From PALSA-911 sp963839645 (GTDB lineage: Bacteria; Pseudomonadota; Alphaproteobacteria; Acetobacterales; Acetobacteraceae), in assembly GCA_963839645.1 (NCBI GenBank), contig CAWIVZ010000003.1, positions 536,987 through 600,986 on the forward strand: a stretch of DNA of 64,000 bases, read 5' to 3'. Made by a program: the position numbers and the translations under genes. Below are positions 8,588 through 17,614 of the stretch, piece after piece; the stretch's first letter is position 1, and the number at the start of each line of letters is the position of its first letter. The notes beneath the pieces were generated by a model that saw only the letters and a list, made by a program, of their open reading frames with translations, had not been told where the DNA came from and made no database searches.

Positions 8588-11440
8588 TTCGCCGGCACCG
8601 TTGCCGTTCCCGCGTGCTGCACCCGCCGGCTGTGTTCGGAGAACTCCCGCCGCTCGGCCTGCCATTCGGTCGGGCCGTTGGTGGGCATCACCTGCACGGC
8701 GGTGACCTTGTATTCCGGGCAGTTGGTTGCCCAGTCGGAGTATTCCGAGGTGACGACGTTCACCTCGGTGTCGGGGTGGTGGAACGTGGTGTAGACCACG
8801 CCCGGGGCGACGCGGTCGGTGACGAGCGCGGGGAGGGCGGTTTCGCCGGTGCGGCTGGCGAGGCGCACCCAGTCGCCGGTCTTGATGCCGCGCTCCTCGG
8901 CATCGTGCGGGTGGATCTCCAGCTTGTCGGTTTCATGCCAGACGACATTGTCGGTGCGCCGTGTCTGGGCGCCGACATTGTACTGGCTGAGGATGCGCCC
9001 GGTGGTCAGCAGCAGCGGGAAGCGCGGACCGATCTTCTCGTCGGTGGCGACGTATTCGGTGATGACGAAATGCCCGCGCCCGCGCGCGAACCCGCCGATA
9101 TGCATCACCGGCGAGCCGTCCGGATGCGGCCTCGTTGCACGGCCATTGCACCGAGCCGGCTGCGTCCAGCTTGGCGTAGGACACGCCGGCGAAGCTCGGC
9201 GTGGTCGCGGCGATCTCGTCCATGATCTCGCCGGGATGGGTGTAGGCCATGGGCACGCCGAGCTTGTTGGCGAGCGCCTGCGTGGCTTCCCAGTCGGCCT
9301 TGCCGGACAGCGGCGCCATCACCCGGCGCACCCGGTTGATGCGCCGTTCGGCGTTGGTGAAGGTGCCGTCCTTTTCCAGGAACGAGGCGCCGGGCAGGAA
9401 CACATGGGCGTAGTCGGCGGTCTCGTTCAGGAAAAGATCCTGCACCACCACGCATTCCATCGCCCGCAGGCCGGCGACGATGTGCTGGCTGTCGGGGTCG
9501 GACTGCACGATGTCCTCGCCCTGGATGTAGATGCCGCGGAACGAGCCATCCAGCGCCGCGTCGATCATGTTGGGGATGCGCAGGCCGGGCTCGGGGTCGA
9601 GCTTCACCTTCCAGATGTCCTCGTAGATCGCGCGCGTGGCGGCCTGGGAGATGTGGCGGTAGCCGGGCAGTTCGTGCGGGAAGGAGCCCATGTCGCAGGA
9701 GCCCTGCACGTTGTTCTGGCCGCGCAGCGGGTTCACGCCGACGCCCTCGCGGCCGAGATTGCCGGTGGCCATGGCGAGGTTGGCGATGGCCATCACCGCC
9801 GTGGTGCCCTGGCTGTGCTCGGTGACGCCGAGGCCGTAATAGATCGCCGCGTTGCCGCCGGTGGCGTAGAGCCGCGCCGCCTGGCGGATCAGCGCGGGAT
9901 CGACGCCGGTTGCGGCTGCAACCGCCTCCGGCGAGTGCCGGGGCTCGGCGACGAAGGCGGCCCAGTCCTGGAACGCGTCCAGTTCGCAGCGCTCGCGCAC
10001 GAAGGCTTCGTCGATCAGCCCTTCGGTGACGATCACATGCGCCAGCGCGGTCAGCACCGCCACGTTGGTGCCGGGGCGCAGCGGCAGGTGGAGATCCGCC
10101 TGGACATGCGGGCTGCGCACGAGGTCGATGCGGCGCGGATCGATGACGATCAGCCGGGCGCCCTGGCGCAGGCGCTGCTTCATGCGCGAGGCGAACACCG
10201 GATGGCCATCGGTCGGGTTGGCGCCGATGACCAGAATGACGTCGGCGTGGTCGACGCTGTCGAAATCCTGGGTGCCGGCGGAGGTGCCGAAGGTGGCGTT
10301 CAGGCCGTAGCCGGTGGGCGAGTGGCAGACGCGGGCGCAGGTATCGACGTTGTTGTTGCCGAAGCCGGCGCGCACCAGCTTCTGCACCAGATAGGTTTCC
10401 TCGTTGGTGCAGCGCGAGGAGGTGATGCCGCCGATGGCGCCGACGCCGTGCGCGGCCTGGATGCGGCGGAACTCGCGGGCGACGTGATCGAGCGCCTCGT
10501 CCCAGCCGACCTCGCGCCAGGGATCGTCGATGGAGGCGCGCAGCATCGGCGTGGTGATGCGGTCGCGATGGGTGGCGTAGCCCCAGGCGAAGCGGCCCTT
10601 GACGCAGGAATGGCCGTGATTGGCCTTGCCGTCCTTGTAGGGGACCATGCGCACGACGCGGTCGCCGCGCATTTCCGCCTTGAAGCTGCAGCCGACGCCG
10701 CAATAGGCGCAGGTGGTGACGACGGAATGTTCCGGCTGGCCCATTTCCACCACGGATTTCTCGATCAGCGTGGCGGTGGGGCAGGCCTGCACGCAGGCGC
10801 CGCAGGAGACGCATTCGGAGGCGAGGAAGTCCTCGTCCATGCCCGGCGAGACTTTTGACGCAAAGCCGCGGCCGTCGATGGTCAGAGCGAAGGTGCCCTG
10901 CACCTCCTCGCAGGCCCGCACGCAGCGCGAGCAGACGATGCATTTGGCGGGATCGAACTGGAAGTAGGGATTGGACAAATCCTTCTTCGCGTCGAGGTGA
11001 TTGGCGCCGTCGTAGCCGTAGCGGACCTCGCGCAGGCCGACCTCGCCGGCGGTATCCTGCAATTCGCAGTCGCCGTTGGCCGCGCAGGTCAGGCAGTCCA
11101 GCGGGTGGTCGGAGATGTAGAGTTCCATCACGCCGCGGCGCAGCTTTAATAACGGGTCGGTGCTGGTGCGGACCTGCATGCCGGAAGCTACCGGCGTGGT
11201 GCAGGAGGCGGGCGTGCCCGGGCGGCCCTCGATCTCGATCAGGCACATACGGCAGGAACCGAAGGCGTCCAGCATGTCGGTGGCGCAGAGCTTGGGAATT
11301 TTGATGCCGGCCTGCATGGCGGCGTTCATCACCGAGGTGCCGGCGGGGACGGTGATCTGCTGGCCGTCGATGGTCAGCGTCACCGTTTCGGCGGCGGCGA
11401 TGTGGGGGGTGCCGTAGTCGATTTCCTGCACGAGCGACAT
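8584..11440 (-). CDS. fdsA: NAD-dependent formate dehydrogenase alpha subunit (molybdopterin), one frame break
   Basis: The catalytic subunit, about 951 residues when repaired. It has an N-terminal [2Fe-2S] domain, two ferredoxin-type [4Fe-4S] motifs (CIVCSRCVRACEE and CVSCGACVQACP), the CAYCGVGC cluster motif, and the active-site block DTCARVCHSPTG in which a Cys, not selenocysteine, would bind Mo. The C-terminal molydopterin-binding domain follows (RTDNVVWHETDKLEIHP). The frame changes near 9120 (one extra base in the ACGAGGCCGCATCCGG stretch). ATG at 11440 has GGGAGG upstream. Together with FdsB/FdsG it oxidises formate to CO2 with NAD+ in the cytoplasm. Confidence 0.93.
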
Positions 11441-11451
11441 GGTGTGCCTCC

Positions 11452-12993
11452 CTATTCCGCAGCGTGTAGCAGCGGGCGGTGGAAATCTTCCGGGAAATGG
11501 TTCAGGGCGGACAGCACCGGATTGTGGGTGAGGCCGCCGAGGGCGCAGAGCGAGCCGAACCTCATGGTGTCGCAGAGGTCGCGCAGCAGTTCCGTGTTGG
11601 CCTCCGGCGCAACGCCGGCGGTGATCTTGTCGATCACCTCCACGCCGCGGGTGGAGCCGATGCGGCAGGGGGTGCATTTGCCGCAGGATTCCACGGCGCA
11701 GAACTCCATGGCGAAGCGGGCCTGCTTGGCCAGGTTCACACGGTCGTCGAACACCACGATGCCGCCATGGCCGATCAGGCCGTCACGGGCGGCGAAGGCC
11801 TCGTAGTCGAAGGGGGTGTCGAACAGGGAGGGGGGGAAATAGGCGCCGAGCGGCCCGCCGACCTGCACCGCGCGAACCGGCCGGCCGGTCGCGGTGCCGC
11901 CGCCGATGTCGTTGACGAGTTCGCCGAGCGTGATGCCGAACCCGGCCTCGAACAGCCCGCCGTGGCGGACATTGCCGGCCAGCTGGATCGGCATCGTGCC
12001 GCGCGAGCGGCCCATGCCGAAATCGCGGTAGAAGGCGCCGCCCTTGGCCAGGATAATCGGCACGCTGGCCAGGCTGACCAGGTTGTTGATCACGGTGGGT
12101 TGGCCGAACAGGCCCTTATGCGCCGGCAGCGGCGGCTTGGCGCGCACCTGGCCGCGCTTGCCCTCGATGCTTTCCAGCATCGCGGTTTCCTCGCCGCAGA
12201 TATAGGCGCCGGCGCCGACGCGGATTTCGAGCTCGAAGGCGCAGCCTGAATTCAACACGTCGGGGCCGATCAGCCGTTCCCGCCGGGCGATGGCGATCGC
12301 CTCGGTGAGGGTGGCGATGGCATGGGGGTATTCGGAGCGGATATAGACGAAGCCCTTGGTCGCGCCCACGGCGATGCCGGCGATGGCCATGCCCTCGATC
12401 AGCGCGAAGGGGTCGCCCTCCATCAGCATGCGGTCGGAGAAGGTGCCGCTGTCGCCCTCGTCGGCGTTGCAGGCGATGTATTTCTGGCCCGAACCGGTCT
12501 GCGCCACGGTCTGCCATTTGATGCCGGTGGGGAAGCCGGCGCCGCCGCGGCCGCGCAGGCCAGAAGTCCTGCACTTCCTTGCACGATCGCCTCGGGGCCG
12601 ATCGACAGCGCGCGGGCGATGCCCTGCATGCCGCCATGCGCGACGTAATCGGTGAAGGACAGCGGATCGGTGATGCCGCAGCGGGCGAAGGTCAGGCGGG
12701 TCTGGCGCTTCAGGTAGGGGATCTCCTCGGTTAGGCCCCGGACACAAAGGATGGGCGCCGCCCTGCAATATGCCGGCGGCGAGCAGGCTCGGCACGTCCG
12801 CCGGTGCCACCGGACCGTAGGCGACCCGGCCGCGCGGCGTCGCCACCTCGATCATCGGCTCCAGCCAGAGCAGGCCGCGCGAGCCGTTGCGGACGATCGT
12901 CACGCCGGGGACGGCGGCGAAGGCGGCGGCTACAGCGTCCGCGCCCACGCCGAGGGCAGCGGCATCGCGCGGGATATACAGCGTGGCGGTCAT
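11452..12993 (-). CDS. fdsB: Formate dehydrogenase beta subunit (NADH/FMN, NuoF-like), three frame breaks
   Basis: The electron-transfer subunit, about 512 residues. Seen are the NuoF-type flavin and NAD motifs (RGRGGAGFPTG, ACNADEGDSGTF), the GAYICGEETA block and a C-terminal [4Fe-4S] motif ESCGKCTPCRIGS. Between about 12735 and 12555 the protein reads out of frame: one extra C (TGTCCGGGG), one extra G (CAAGGAAGTG) and one extra T (GACTTCTGG) sum to three, so the original frame returns. ATG at 12993 overlaps the fdsG stop as ATGA; ATG at 13008 is an in-frame alternative. It lies 11 bp upstream of fdsA. Confidence 0.92.
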   Translation of the reverse strand: MTATLYIPRDAAALGVGADAVAAAFAAVPGVTIVRNGSRGLLWLEPMIEVATPRGRVAYGPVAPADVPSLLAAGILQGGAHPLCPGPNRGDPLPEAPDPPDLRPLRHHRSAVLHRLRRAWRHAGHRPRAVDRPRGDRARKCRTSGLRGRGGAGFPTGIKWQTVAQTGSGQKYIACNADEGDSGTFSDRMLMEGDPFALIEGMAIAGIAVGATKGFVYIRSEYPHAIATLTEAIAIARRERLIGPDVLNSGCAFELEIRVGAGAYICGEETAMLESIEGKRGQVRAKPPLPAHKGLFGQPTVINNLVSLASVPIILAKGGAFYRDFGMGRSRGTMPIQLAGNVRHGGLFEAGFGITLGELVNDIGGGTATGRPVRAVQVGGPLGAYFPPSLFDTPFDYEAFAARDGLIGHGGIVVFDDRVNLAKQARFAMEFCAVESCGKCTPCRIGSTRGVEVIDKITAGVAPEANTELLRDLCDTMRFGSLCALGGLTHNPVLSALNHFPEDFHRPLLHAAE

Positions 12994-13475
12994 CGGGGTG
13001 CTGGGCATCGGACCGCGTCCAGGACTTCCGTCAGCCGGTCGGCGTCCAACCGGCCGAGCGGGGTGCCGTCCAGCATCGCCGCCGGGCCGGTGGCGCAGAG
13101 GCCGAGGCAGTAGACCGGTTCGAGGGTGAGGGTGCCGTCGGTCGTCGTGCCGTGCCAGTCGATCGCCAGGTCGCGGCGCATACGATCGGCCAGTTCGTCG
13201 CCGCCCATCGACTGGCAGGCTTCGGCCCGGCACAGCCGCAGCACGTGCCGGCCGGGCGGTTGGCGGCGGAAATCGTGATAGAAGGTGACGATGCCGTAGA
13301 CCTCGGCGCGGGTGAGGTTCAGCGCCTTCGCCAGGATCGGCAGCGCCTCATCCGGGATATGGCCGAATTTGGCCTGGATGGCGTGCAGGATGGGCAAACT
13401 CGCCCCCTCCACGCGCTGATGCGCGGCGATCACGGCCTCGCAGGCTTCCGGACTCCAATTCTCCCAACCCGACAC
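12990..13475 (-). CDS. fdsG: Formate dehydrogenase gamma subunit (NuoE-like [2Fe-2S])
   Basis: A thioredoxin-like [2Fe-2S] protein of about 160 residues. The four ligands are in CRAEACQS and CLGLCATGP, as in NuoE and FdsG, and the preceding EVYGIVTFYHDFRR helix is diagnostic. It relays electrons within the Fds complex. The start is uncertain: GTG at 13475 has GGGG six bases upstream and is preferred; an in-frame TTG at 13481 is possible. It is the first structural gene of the operon, 82-88 bp downstream of fdsR with an LTTR-type palindrome in the gap. Confidence 0.92.
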   Translation of the reverse strand: MSGWENWSPEACEAVIAAHQRVEGASLPILHAIQAKFGHIPDEALPILAKALNLTRAEVYGIVTFYHDFRRQPPGRHVLRLCRAEACQSMGGDELADRMRRDLAIDWHGTTTDGTLTLEPVYCLGLCATGPAAMLDGTPLGRLDADRLTEVLDAVRCPAPR

Positions 13476-13552
13476 GGTCAACCCCGTTGTTATTTTGTAT
13501 GCTCAGAGTGGAATTTTTTTGGGCGATTACAAGCGGCTTGATCCATGTTGCG

Positions 13553-13567
13553 ATAGAACATCTCTAT
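13553..13567. promoter_or_regulatory. LysR-type operator (T-N11-A box) between fdsR and fdsG
   Basis: ATAG-N7-CTAT is a perfect dyad that extends to CGATAG/CTATCG (13551-13569) and fits the LTTR consensus T-N11-A. It overlaps the stop codon of fdsR and lies about 80 bp ahead of the fdsG start on the minus strand, the usual position for an activator recognition site. That FdsR binds here is inference. Confidence 0.55.
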
Positions 13568-14463
13568 CGTCGGTCGGCCCAGGCCAGGCTCAACCGCCGC
13601 GCTTCCGTTACCAGTGCCGCGGTCATCGGCGTCAGCGGCTCGCGCAGGGGATAGACCAGGCCGATCATCGGTGGCGGTTCGTCATCCAGGATCGGGATGG
13701 AGCGCAGCTTCACCGTCAGGCCCAGCGTGTCCGCCAGCACCGCCGGCATGACGCTGGCCCAGCTGCCGGTGCGCACATGGGAGAACAGCACCACCAGCGA
13801 GTTGGATTGCAGGGTGGGCTGGGGCTTCACCCCGACCGCGTGCAGCCGGCGGTCGATGATGCGGCGGTTCTGCATGTCCGGCGTCAGCAGGCAGAGCGGG
13901 ATGGCGCCGACTTCGGCCCAGGTCACCGCGTTGCGGTCGCCGAGCGGCGCGCCGGGGGCGGTGACCAGGCGGTAGCGCTCCTGATAGAGCGGGATGGCCT
14001 GCACCCGGCCGACCGGCTCGTTGTCGAGGTAAGTGAGGCCGGCATCGATTTCGAAATTGTCCAGTTGGGTAAGAATGTCGAACGAATTGCGTGACAGGAT
14101 GCTGAACGCGACCTCGGGATGACGTGCCCGGAACGGCGTCGTCAATTCCGCGACGATGGGCAGCGCGGTGGGGATGGCGCCGATGCGCAGATGGCCGGCA
14201 AGGCCGTGGCGCAGGCCGCGGATTTCGGCGCGCAGCGTGCGCGCGTCCGCGCAGATGCGCCGCGCCCAGTCCAGCACCCGCTGGCCTTCCGGCGTGAGGT
14301 CGTGGAACCGCGCGCCGCGGTTGACCAGGCGCACGCCCAGCGCGCCTTCCAACTGCTTCAGGCCGGCCGACAGCGTCGGCTGGGTGACGCCGCAGGCCTC
14401 GGCGGCGCGGCCGAAATGACGTTCATGCGCGAGGGCGATGAGGAATTCGAGCTTGTCGATCAT
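13564..14463 (-). CDS. fdsR: LysR-family regulator of the fds operon
   Basis: A 299-residue LysR-type regulator with an N-terminal winged helix (HFGRAAEACGVTQPTLS at about 16-32, then LVNRGARFHDLTPEGQ) and a C-terminal effector-binding domain. In Cupriavidus the equivalent FdsR controls fdsGBACD in response to formate. Here it is codirectional with the operon rather than divergent, with only 82 bp to fdsG, so it could also be cotranscribed with it. ATG at 14463 starts the helix at the normal distance. Confidence 0.85.
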   Translation of the reverse strand: MIDKLEFLIALAHERHFGRAAEACGVTQPTLSAGLKQLEGALGVRLVNRGARFHDLTPEGQRVLDWARRICADARTLRAEIRGLRHGLAGHLRIGAIPTALPIVAELTTPFRARHPEVAFSILSRNSFDILTQLDNFEIDAGLTYLDNEPVGRVQAIPLYQERYRLVTAPGAPLGDRNAVTWAEVGAIPLCLLTPDMQNRRIIDRRLHAVGVKPQPTLQSNSLVVLFSHVRTGSWASVMPAVLADTLGLTVKLRSIPILDDEPPPMIGLVYPLREPLTPMTAALVTEARRLSLAWADRR

Positions 14464-14541
14464 GGGAGCATTGTCCGCTTACGGACGTATCAAATCCATC
14501 CCGTGATCGGCGTGTTCGGGCCTTGCGATATCCCTGCAAGC

Positions 14542-14567
14542 AAAAGGGCGGCCCGAATGGGCCGCCC
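14542..14567 (-). terminator. Rho-independent terminator of the ice-binding protein gene
   Basis: On the minus strand a 9-bp GC stem (GGGCGGCCC/GGGCCGCCC, loop ATTC) is followed directly by TTTT. It lies about 50 bp after the stop codon of the gene ending at 14617. Confidence 0.8.
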
Positions 14568-14616
14568 GGATTGGAAGACGCAGAGGCAAACGTTGGCCTG
14601 GAACAGACGGCGGGCG

Positions 14617-15531
14617 CTACGCCTTCCGACGCCGGCGGATCACGGCGAGAGAGGCGATGCCGACGCCTGTCAGCGCCAGGGAGCCTGGCTCCGGAACCGG
14701 GAGCACAGTCGGGGGAGGCGGGGGCGTCGCCGGCGCGGCGACGCCGCTGAAGCCGGTGCTGCCGTAATCGGTGGCGCCGGTGCCATAATCGCCGCCCTGG
14801 GTGCAATCGTTGGAGACGGTATTGGTATCCATCGTGACCGCACCATTCAGCGCGATGGCACGGCCGCAGACGATTTTGGCCGTCGTGGTGAGGGTAATGC
14901 TCTGGTCAGCGATGATATTCCCGGCAAAGAGCGTGCTTGTGCCGAGTGTGGCGGAACTTCCCACGTCCCAATATAGCCCGACCGTCGCGCCGCCGTTGAT
15001 AAAGTCGACCAGGGAACCGCTTGCGGTCGTCAATGTGCTGCCGATCTGGAACACGAACAGCGCATTCGGAATGCCCAACGCATCGAGCTTGAGCGTGCCG
15101 GTCAACTGGGCGGAGGAGGCAAACCTATAGACGCCCGGGGTGAGGGTAAGGCCGCCGAGATCCGTGCCGCTCAGATCCGTTGTGAAGGGCATGGCCGCCA
15201 GGGCATTGTCCGCGATGAGGGCATCGGCCTGAGCCAGTTGTGCCACCGCATCGGTTGTGTGCGTCGTGCCCGTTATCGTGATCGTCCCCGAGCCGGTGAT
15301 CGAACTGCCGGGGTAGAGCCCGATGTCTCCCCGGATCGTGGTCGCGCCGGTATTGGTCACCGTCGATGCGCCGAGCACCGCGAAGCTTTCCGCGGAACCC
15401 AAAAAAGCGGCGGCGTTGCCGACGGTCGATCCCAGAACGGCGCCAAGCAGGCAAAGCGCGGTTGACACTCCCAGAATGCGCCGGAGCGGGTCATTTTCGG
15501 GCCTTGAAGGATCGGGCATCTGGGGCTCCAT
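14617..15531 (-). CDS. Ice-binding-like (DUF3494) secreted protein with PEP-CTERM anchor
   Basis: The 304-residue product has an N-terminal export segment (about residues 17-42), a DUF3494 beta-helix domain (about 43-240) with the typical features SFAVLGASTVTNTG, GDIGLYPGSSITG, LTPGVYRF, DALGIPNALFVFQIGS and IALNGAVTMDTNT, then a Pro-rich linker and the sorting signal VPEPGS followed by a hydrophobic stretch and RRRRK. DUF3494 proteins bind ice or act as surface adhesins. PEP-CTERM signals are cut by exosortase, so the protein is probably released or surface-bound. ATG 15531 or ATG 15519 could start it. It is followed by a good terminator. Confidence 0.85.
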   Translation of the reverse strand: MEPQMPDPSRPENDPLRRILGVSTALCLLGAVLGSTVGNAAAFLGSAESFAVLGASTVTNTGATTIRGDIGLYPGSSITGSGTITITGTTHTTDAVAQLAQADALIADNALAAMPFTTDLSGTDLGGLTLTPGVYRFASSAQLTGTLKLDALGIPNALFVFQIGSTLTTASGSLVDFINGGATVGLYWDVGSSATLGTSTLFAGNIIADQSITLTTTAKIVCGRAIALNGAVTMDTNTVSNDCTQGGDYGTGATDYGSTGFSGVAAPATPPPPPTVLPVPEPGSLALTGVGIASLAVIRRRRKA

Positions 15532-15793
15532 TGGGATATTGCAGGTGAAATATTACGAAAATTATCCGGCACGAACCGCGACTATGACGCAGAGTCATTC
15601 CGAGAAATATAGATTACAATGGTAGTATATAGCAAAAGTTCCCCGGATAATTGTTTTATTGCGTTCGACAGGCACTTTACGAATTCGACCCCATCGGCAA
15701 TCTGGCTCGATGATTATTTTTGCCGATCCGGCCGCATTGTCGGGTCCCGATTGCACCGATACGATCGGCTGTAACGCAATCGGGGGAAATGGC

Positions 15794-16591
15794 ATGGATT
15801 GGCTCGAGGTCAACGGCACGGCGCTACGCTATGAACTGACCGGTACGGGGCCGCGCACGCTGGTGCTGCTGCATGAGATGGGCGGGTCGCTGAACTCCTG
15901 GGACGGGACGATGGCGCTGCTGACGCCGCATCTGCGGGTGCTGCGGCTGGATTGGCGCGGCTTCGGCATGTCCGGCAAGCTGCGCGGCGTGGCGGATATC
16001 GACGATCTGGCCGGGGATGTGGCGGGATTGCTTGACGCGGTCGGGATCGAGGGGAAGGTGGCGGTGGCCGGCTGCGCCGTTGGCGGCGGCATCGCCATCC
16101 GGCTGGCGGCGACGCGGCCGGACAGGGTTGGCGCGCTGATCCCGATGAGCCCGGTGACCAACAGTCCGGCGGAGCGGCATGCGGGAATGTTCCTGATGGC
16201 GGAGAAGATGGAGCGCGAGGGCCTGGCCGGGATGGTCGAGGCCTCCCTGGCGGCATCCTATCCGCCGGACCTGCGCGGCGACGCGGCGCGGTTCGCCACC
16301 CATCGGGCGCGCTGGCTGACCAGCGATCCGGCCAGCTTCGCCGCCATCTACCGGATGTTGCCGGGCCTCGATCTGCGGCCGGATTTCGCCCGCATCGCCT
16401 GCCCGACGCTGGTGATCGGCTGCACGCGCGACCTGCTGCGCCCGCCGGAGACGGCGCGCGCGGTCGCTGAGGGCATCCCTGGGGCGCGGTTCGTGGAACT
16501 GCACACCGGCCATTTCAGCATGGTGCAGACGCCGGAACTGATCGCCGAGGCGATCCTCGGGTTCGTGCGGGAGGAGGGAGGCAGCGCGTGA
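15794..16591 (+). CDS. Alpha/beta hydrolase with Cys at the nucleophile elbow
   Basis: A 265-residue alpha/beta fold hydrolase resembling 3-oxoadipate enol-lactonases. The oxyanion region is LLHEMGGSLNSW, the core continues LRLDWRGFGMS, the elbow is AGCAVGGG and the late acid and base are CTRDLLRPPE and HTGHFSM. The elbow has Cys where most relatives have Ser, as in dienelactone hydrolase. ATG at 15794 has GGGGGA upstream. It stands alone between two PEP-CTERM genes. The substrate is unknown. Confidence 0.8.
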   Translation: MDWLEVNGTALRYELTGTGPRTLVLLHEMGGSLNSWDGTMALLTPHLRVLRLDWRGFGMSGKLRGVADIDDLAGDVAGLLDAVGIEGKVAVAGCAVGGGIAIRLAATRPDRVGALIPMSPVTNSPAERHAGMFLMAEKMEREGLAGMVEASLAASYPPDLRGDAARFATHRARWLTSDPASFAAIYRMLPGLDLRPDFARIACPTLVIGCTRDLLRPPETARAVAEGIPGARFVELHTGHFSMVQTPELIAEAILGFVREEGGSA

Positions 16592-16740
16592 CGAGGCGAT
16601 TTTCATATTAATAAAACGACAAATTAAAAATATTATACAAATTTGCGTTAGATTTCAGTTGCAACGGAAAGCCCAATCATGCATAAAGGCGTCAAGACCA
16701 ATTTTCTCCCTTTGTCGCAATATTTAGTCGGAGTATCGCT

Positions 16741-17475
16741 ATGCGGATCAAACTGTTGGCGCTGGGCGTCGGCCTTGCCGGATTGGGCCTCGCGCCCCTG
16801 GCCCAGGCGACGCCGGTCGCGATTTCCCTGACCGGGACCTACTACACCGTTACGTCGTCCGGCATCGGCGATTTCCAGACCCAGTGCTGTTCTCTTGACA
16901 CCGGGATGGTGACGTCTTCCCTCACGGGCGGGCTGCCGACCTACTCGGGCGTGAGCACGTTCGCCGTCAAGGATGTCAGCGCATCCAACCAGATCCAGTG
17001 GTGGACGCCGGGTGTCGCCGCCGGCGGCGATGTCGTGACTGCGTCGGGATCCGGCACCATCACGACGCCGTTCGCCAGCGCGGCCATGTATCCGCCGACC
17101 GGCCCGAACGGTAATGTCGGGAACGATGCATCCGGTTTCCTGACTGCCATGTTCACCGGGTCGTTCAACCTCGCGTCTGCATCGGTTGTTACGTTCACGC
17201 TGGGCGCCGACGACGACGCGTTCTTCTACGTGGACGGGACCTTGGTCACGGGCCTGGGCGGCGTGCACGCGAACTCGCCGGCTCCGACCAACTCGGTCAC
17301 GCTTGGCGCCGGCTCCCACAGTATCGATCTGTTCTACGCGGACCGGTACAGGACGCAGGCAGCGCTGAATTTCGGCCTGGACAGCACGGGCATCGTCCCG
17401 GCACCGGAGCCGGCGCCGATCGCGCTGCTTTCCGTGGGACTGGTCGCTCTGGGGCTGGTCCGCCGGCGCCGCTGA
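16741..17475 (+). CDS. PEP-CTERM secreted protein with PA14-like (fibro-slime) domain
   Basis: A 244-residue exported protein: signal peptide at residues 1-24 (ending ALA-like AQA), a beta-rich domain with FTLGADDDAFFYVDG, the calcium-type loop seen in PA14/fibro-slime domains, and a C-terminal sorting signal PEPAPI, hydrophobic segment and RRRR. The upstream 150 bp are unusually AT-rich and likely hold its promoter. It is probably sorted by the same exosortase system as the ice-binding-like protein. No exosortase gene is in this window. Confidence 0.78.
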   Translation: MRIKLLALGVGLAGLGLAPLAQATPVAISLTGTYYTVTSSGIGDFQTQCCSLDTGMVTSSLTGGLPTYSGVSTFAVKDVSASNQIQWWTPGVAAGGDVVTASGSGTITTPFASAAMYPPTGPNGNVGNDASGFLTAMFTGSFNLASASVVTFTLGADDDAFFYVDGTLVTGLGGVHANSPAPTNSVTLGAGSHSIDLFYADRYRTQAALNFGLDSTGIVPAPEPAPIALLSVGLVALGLVRRRR

Positions 17476-17497
17476 TCTTTCCGAAAGCTCGTACAGA

Positions 17498-17527
17498 CAA
17501 AGGCGGCGCCCGCGGGCGCCGCCTTTG
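17498..17527. terminator. Bidirectional terminator hairpin
   Basis: A perfect stem CAAAGGCGGCGCC/GGCGCCGCCTTTG, with A and T tracts inside the arms, lies between the convergent PEP-CTERM gene (ends 17475) and the P450 gene (ends 17615), and could serve both. Confidence 0.75.
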
Positions 17528-17614
17528 CCGGCATGGCTGATTTTTGCCGGCATTACCGGGCGGGCACCGCCGACCGGGCACGGCCGGCGGTTACCGCCGG
17601 CAACGCCCCGCTTT

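Noticed and set aside
8819..10858. A 679-codon open frame on the plus strand
   Set aside because: It is antisense to fdsA. High GC keeps antisense frames open; composition is Ala/Gly/Arg/His-rich without motifs.
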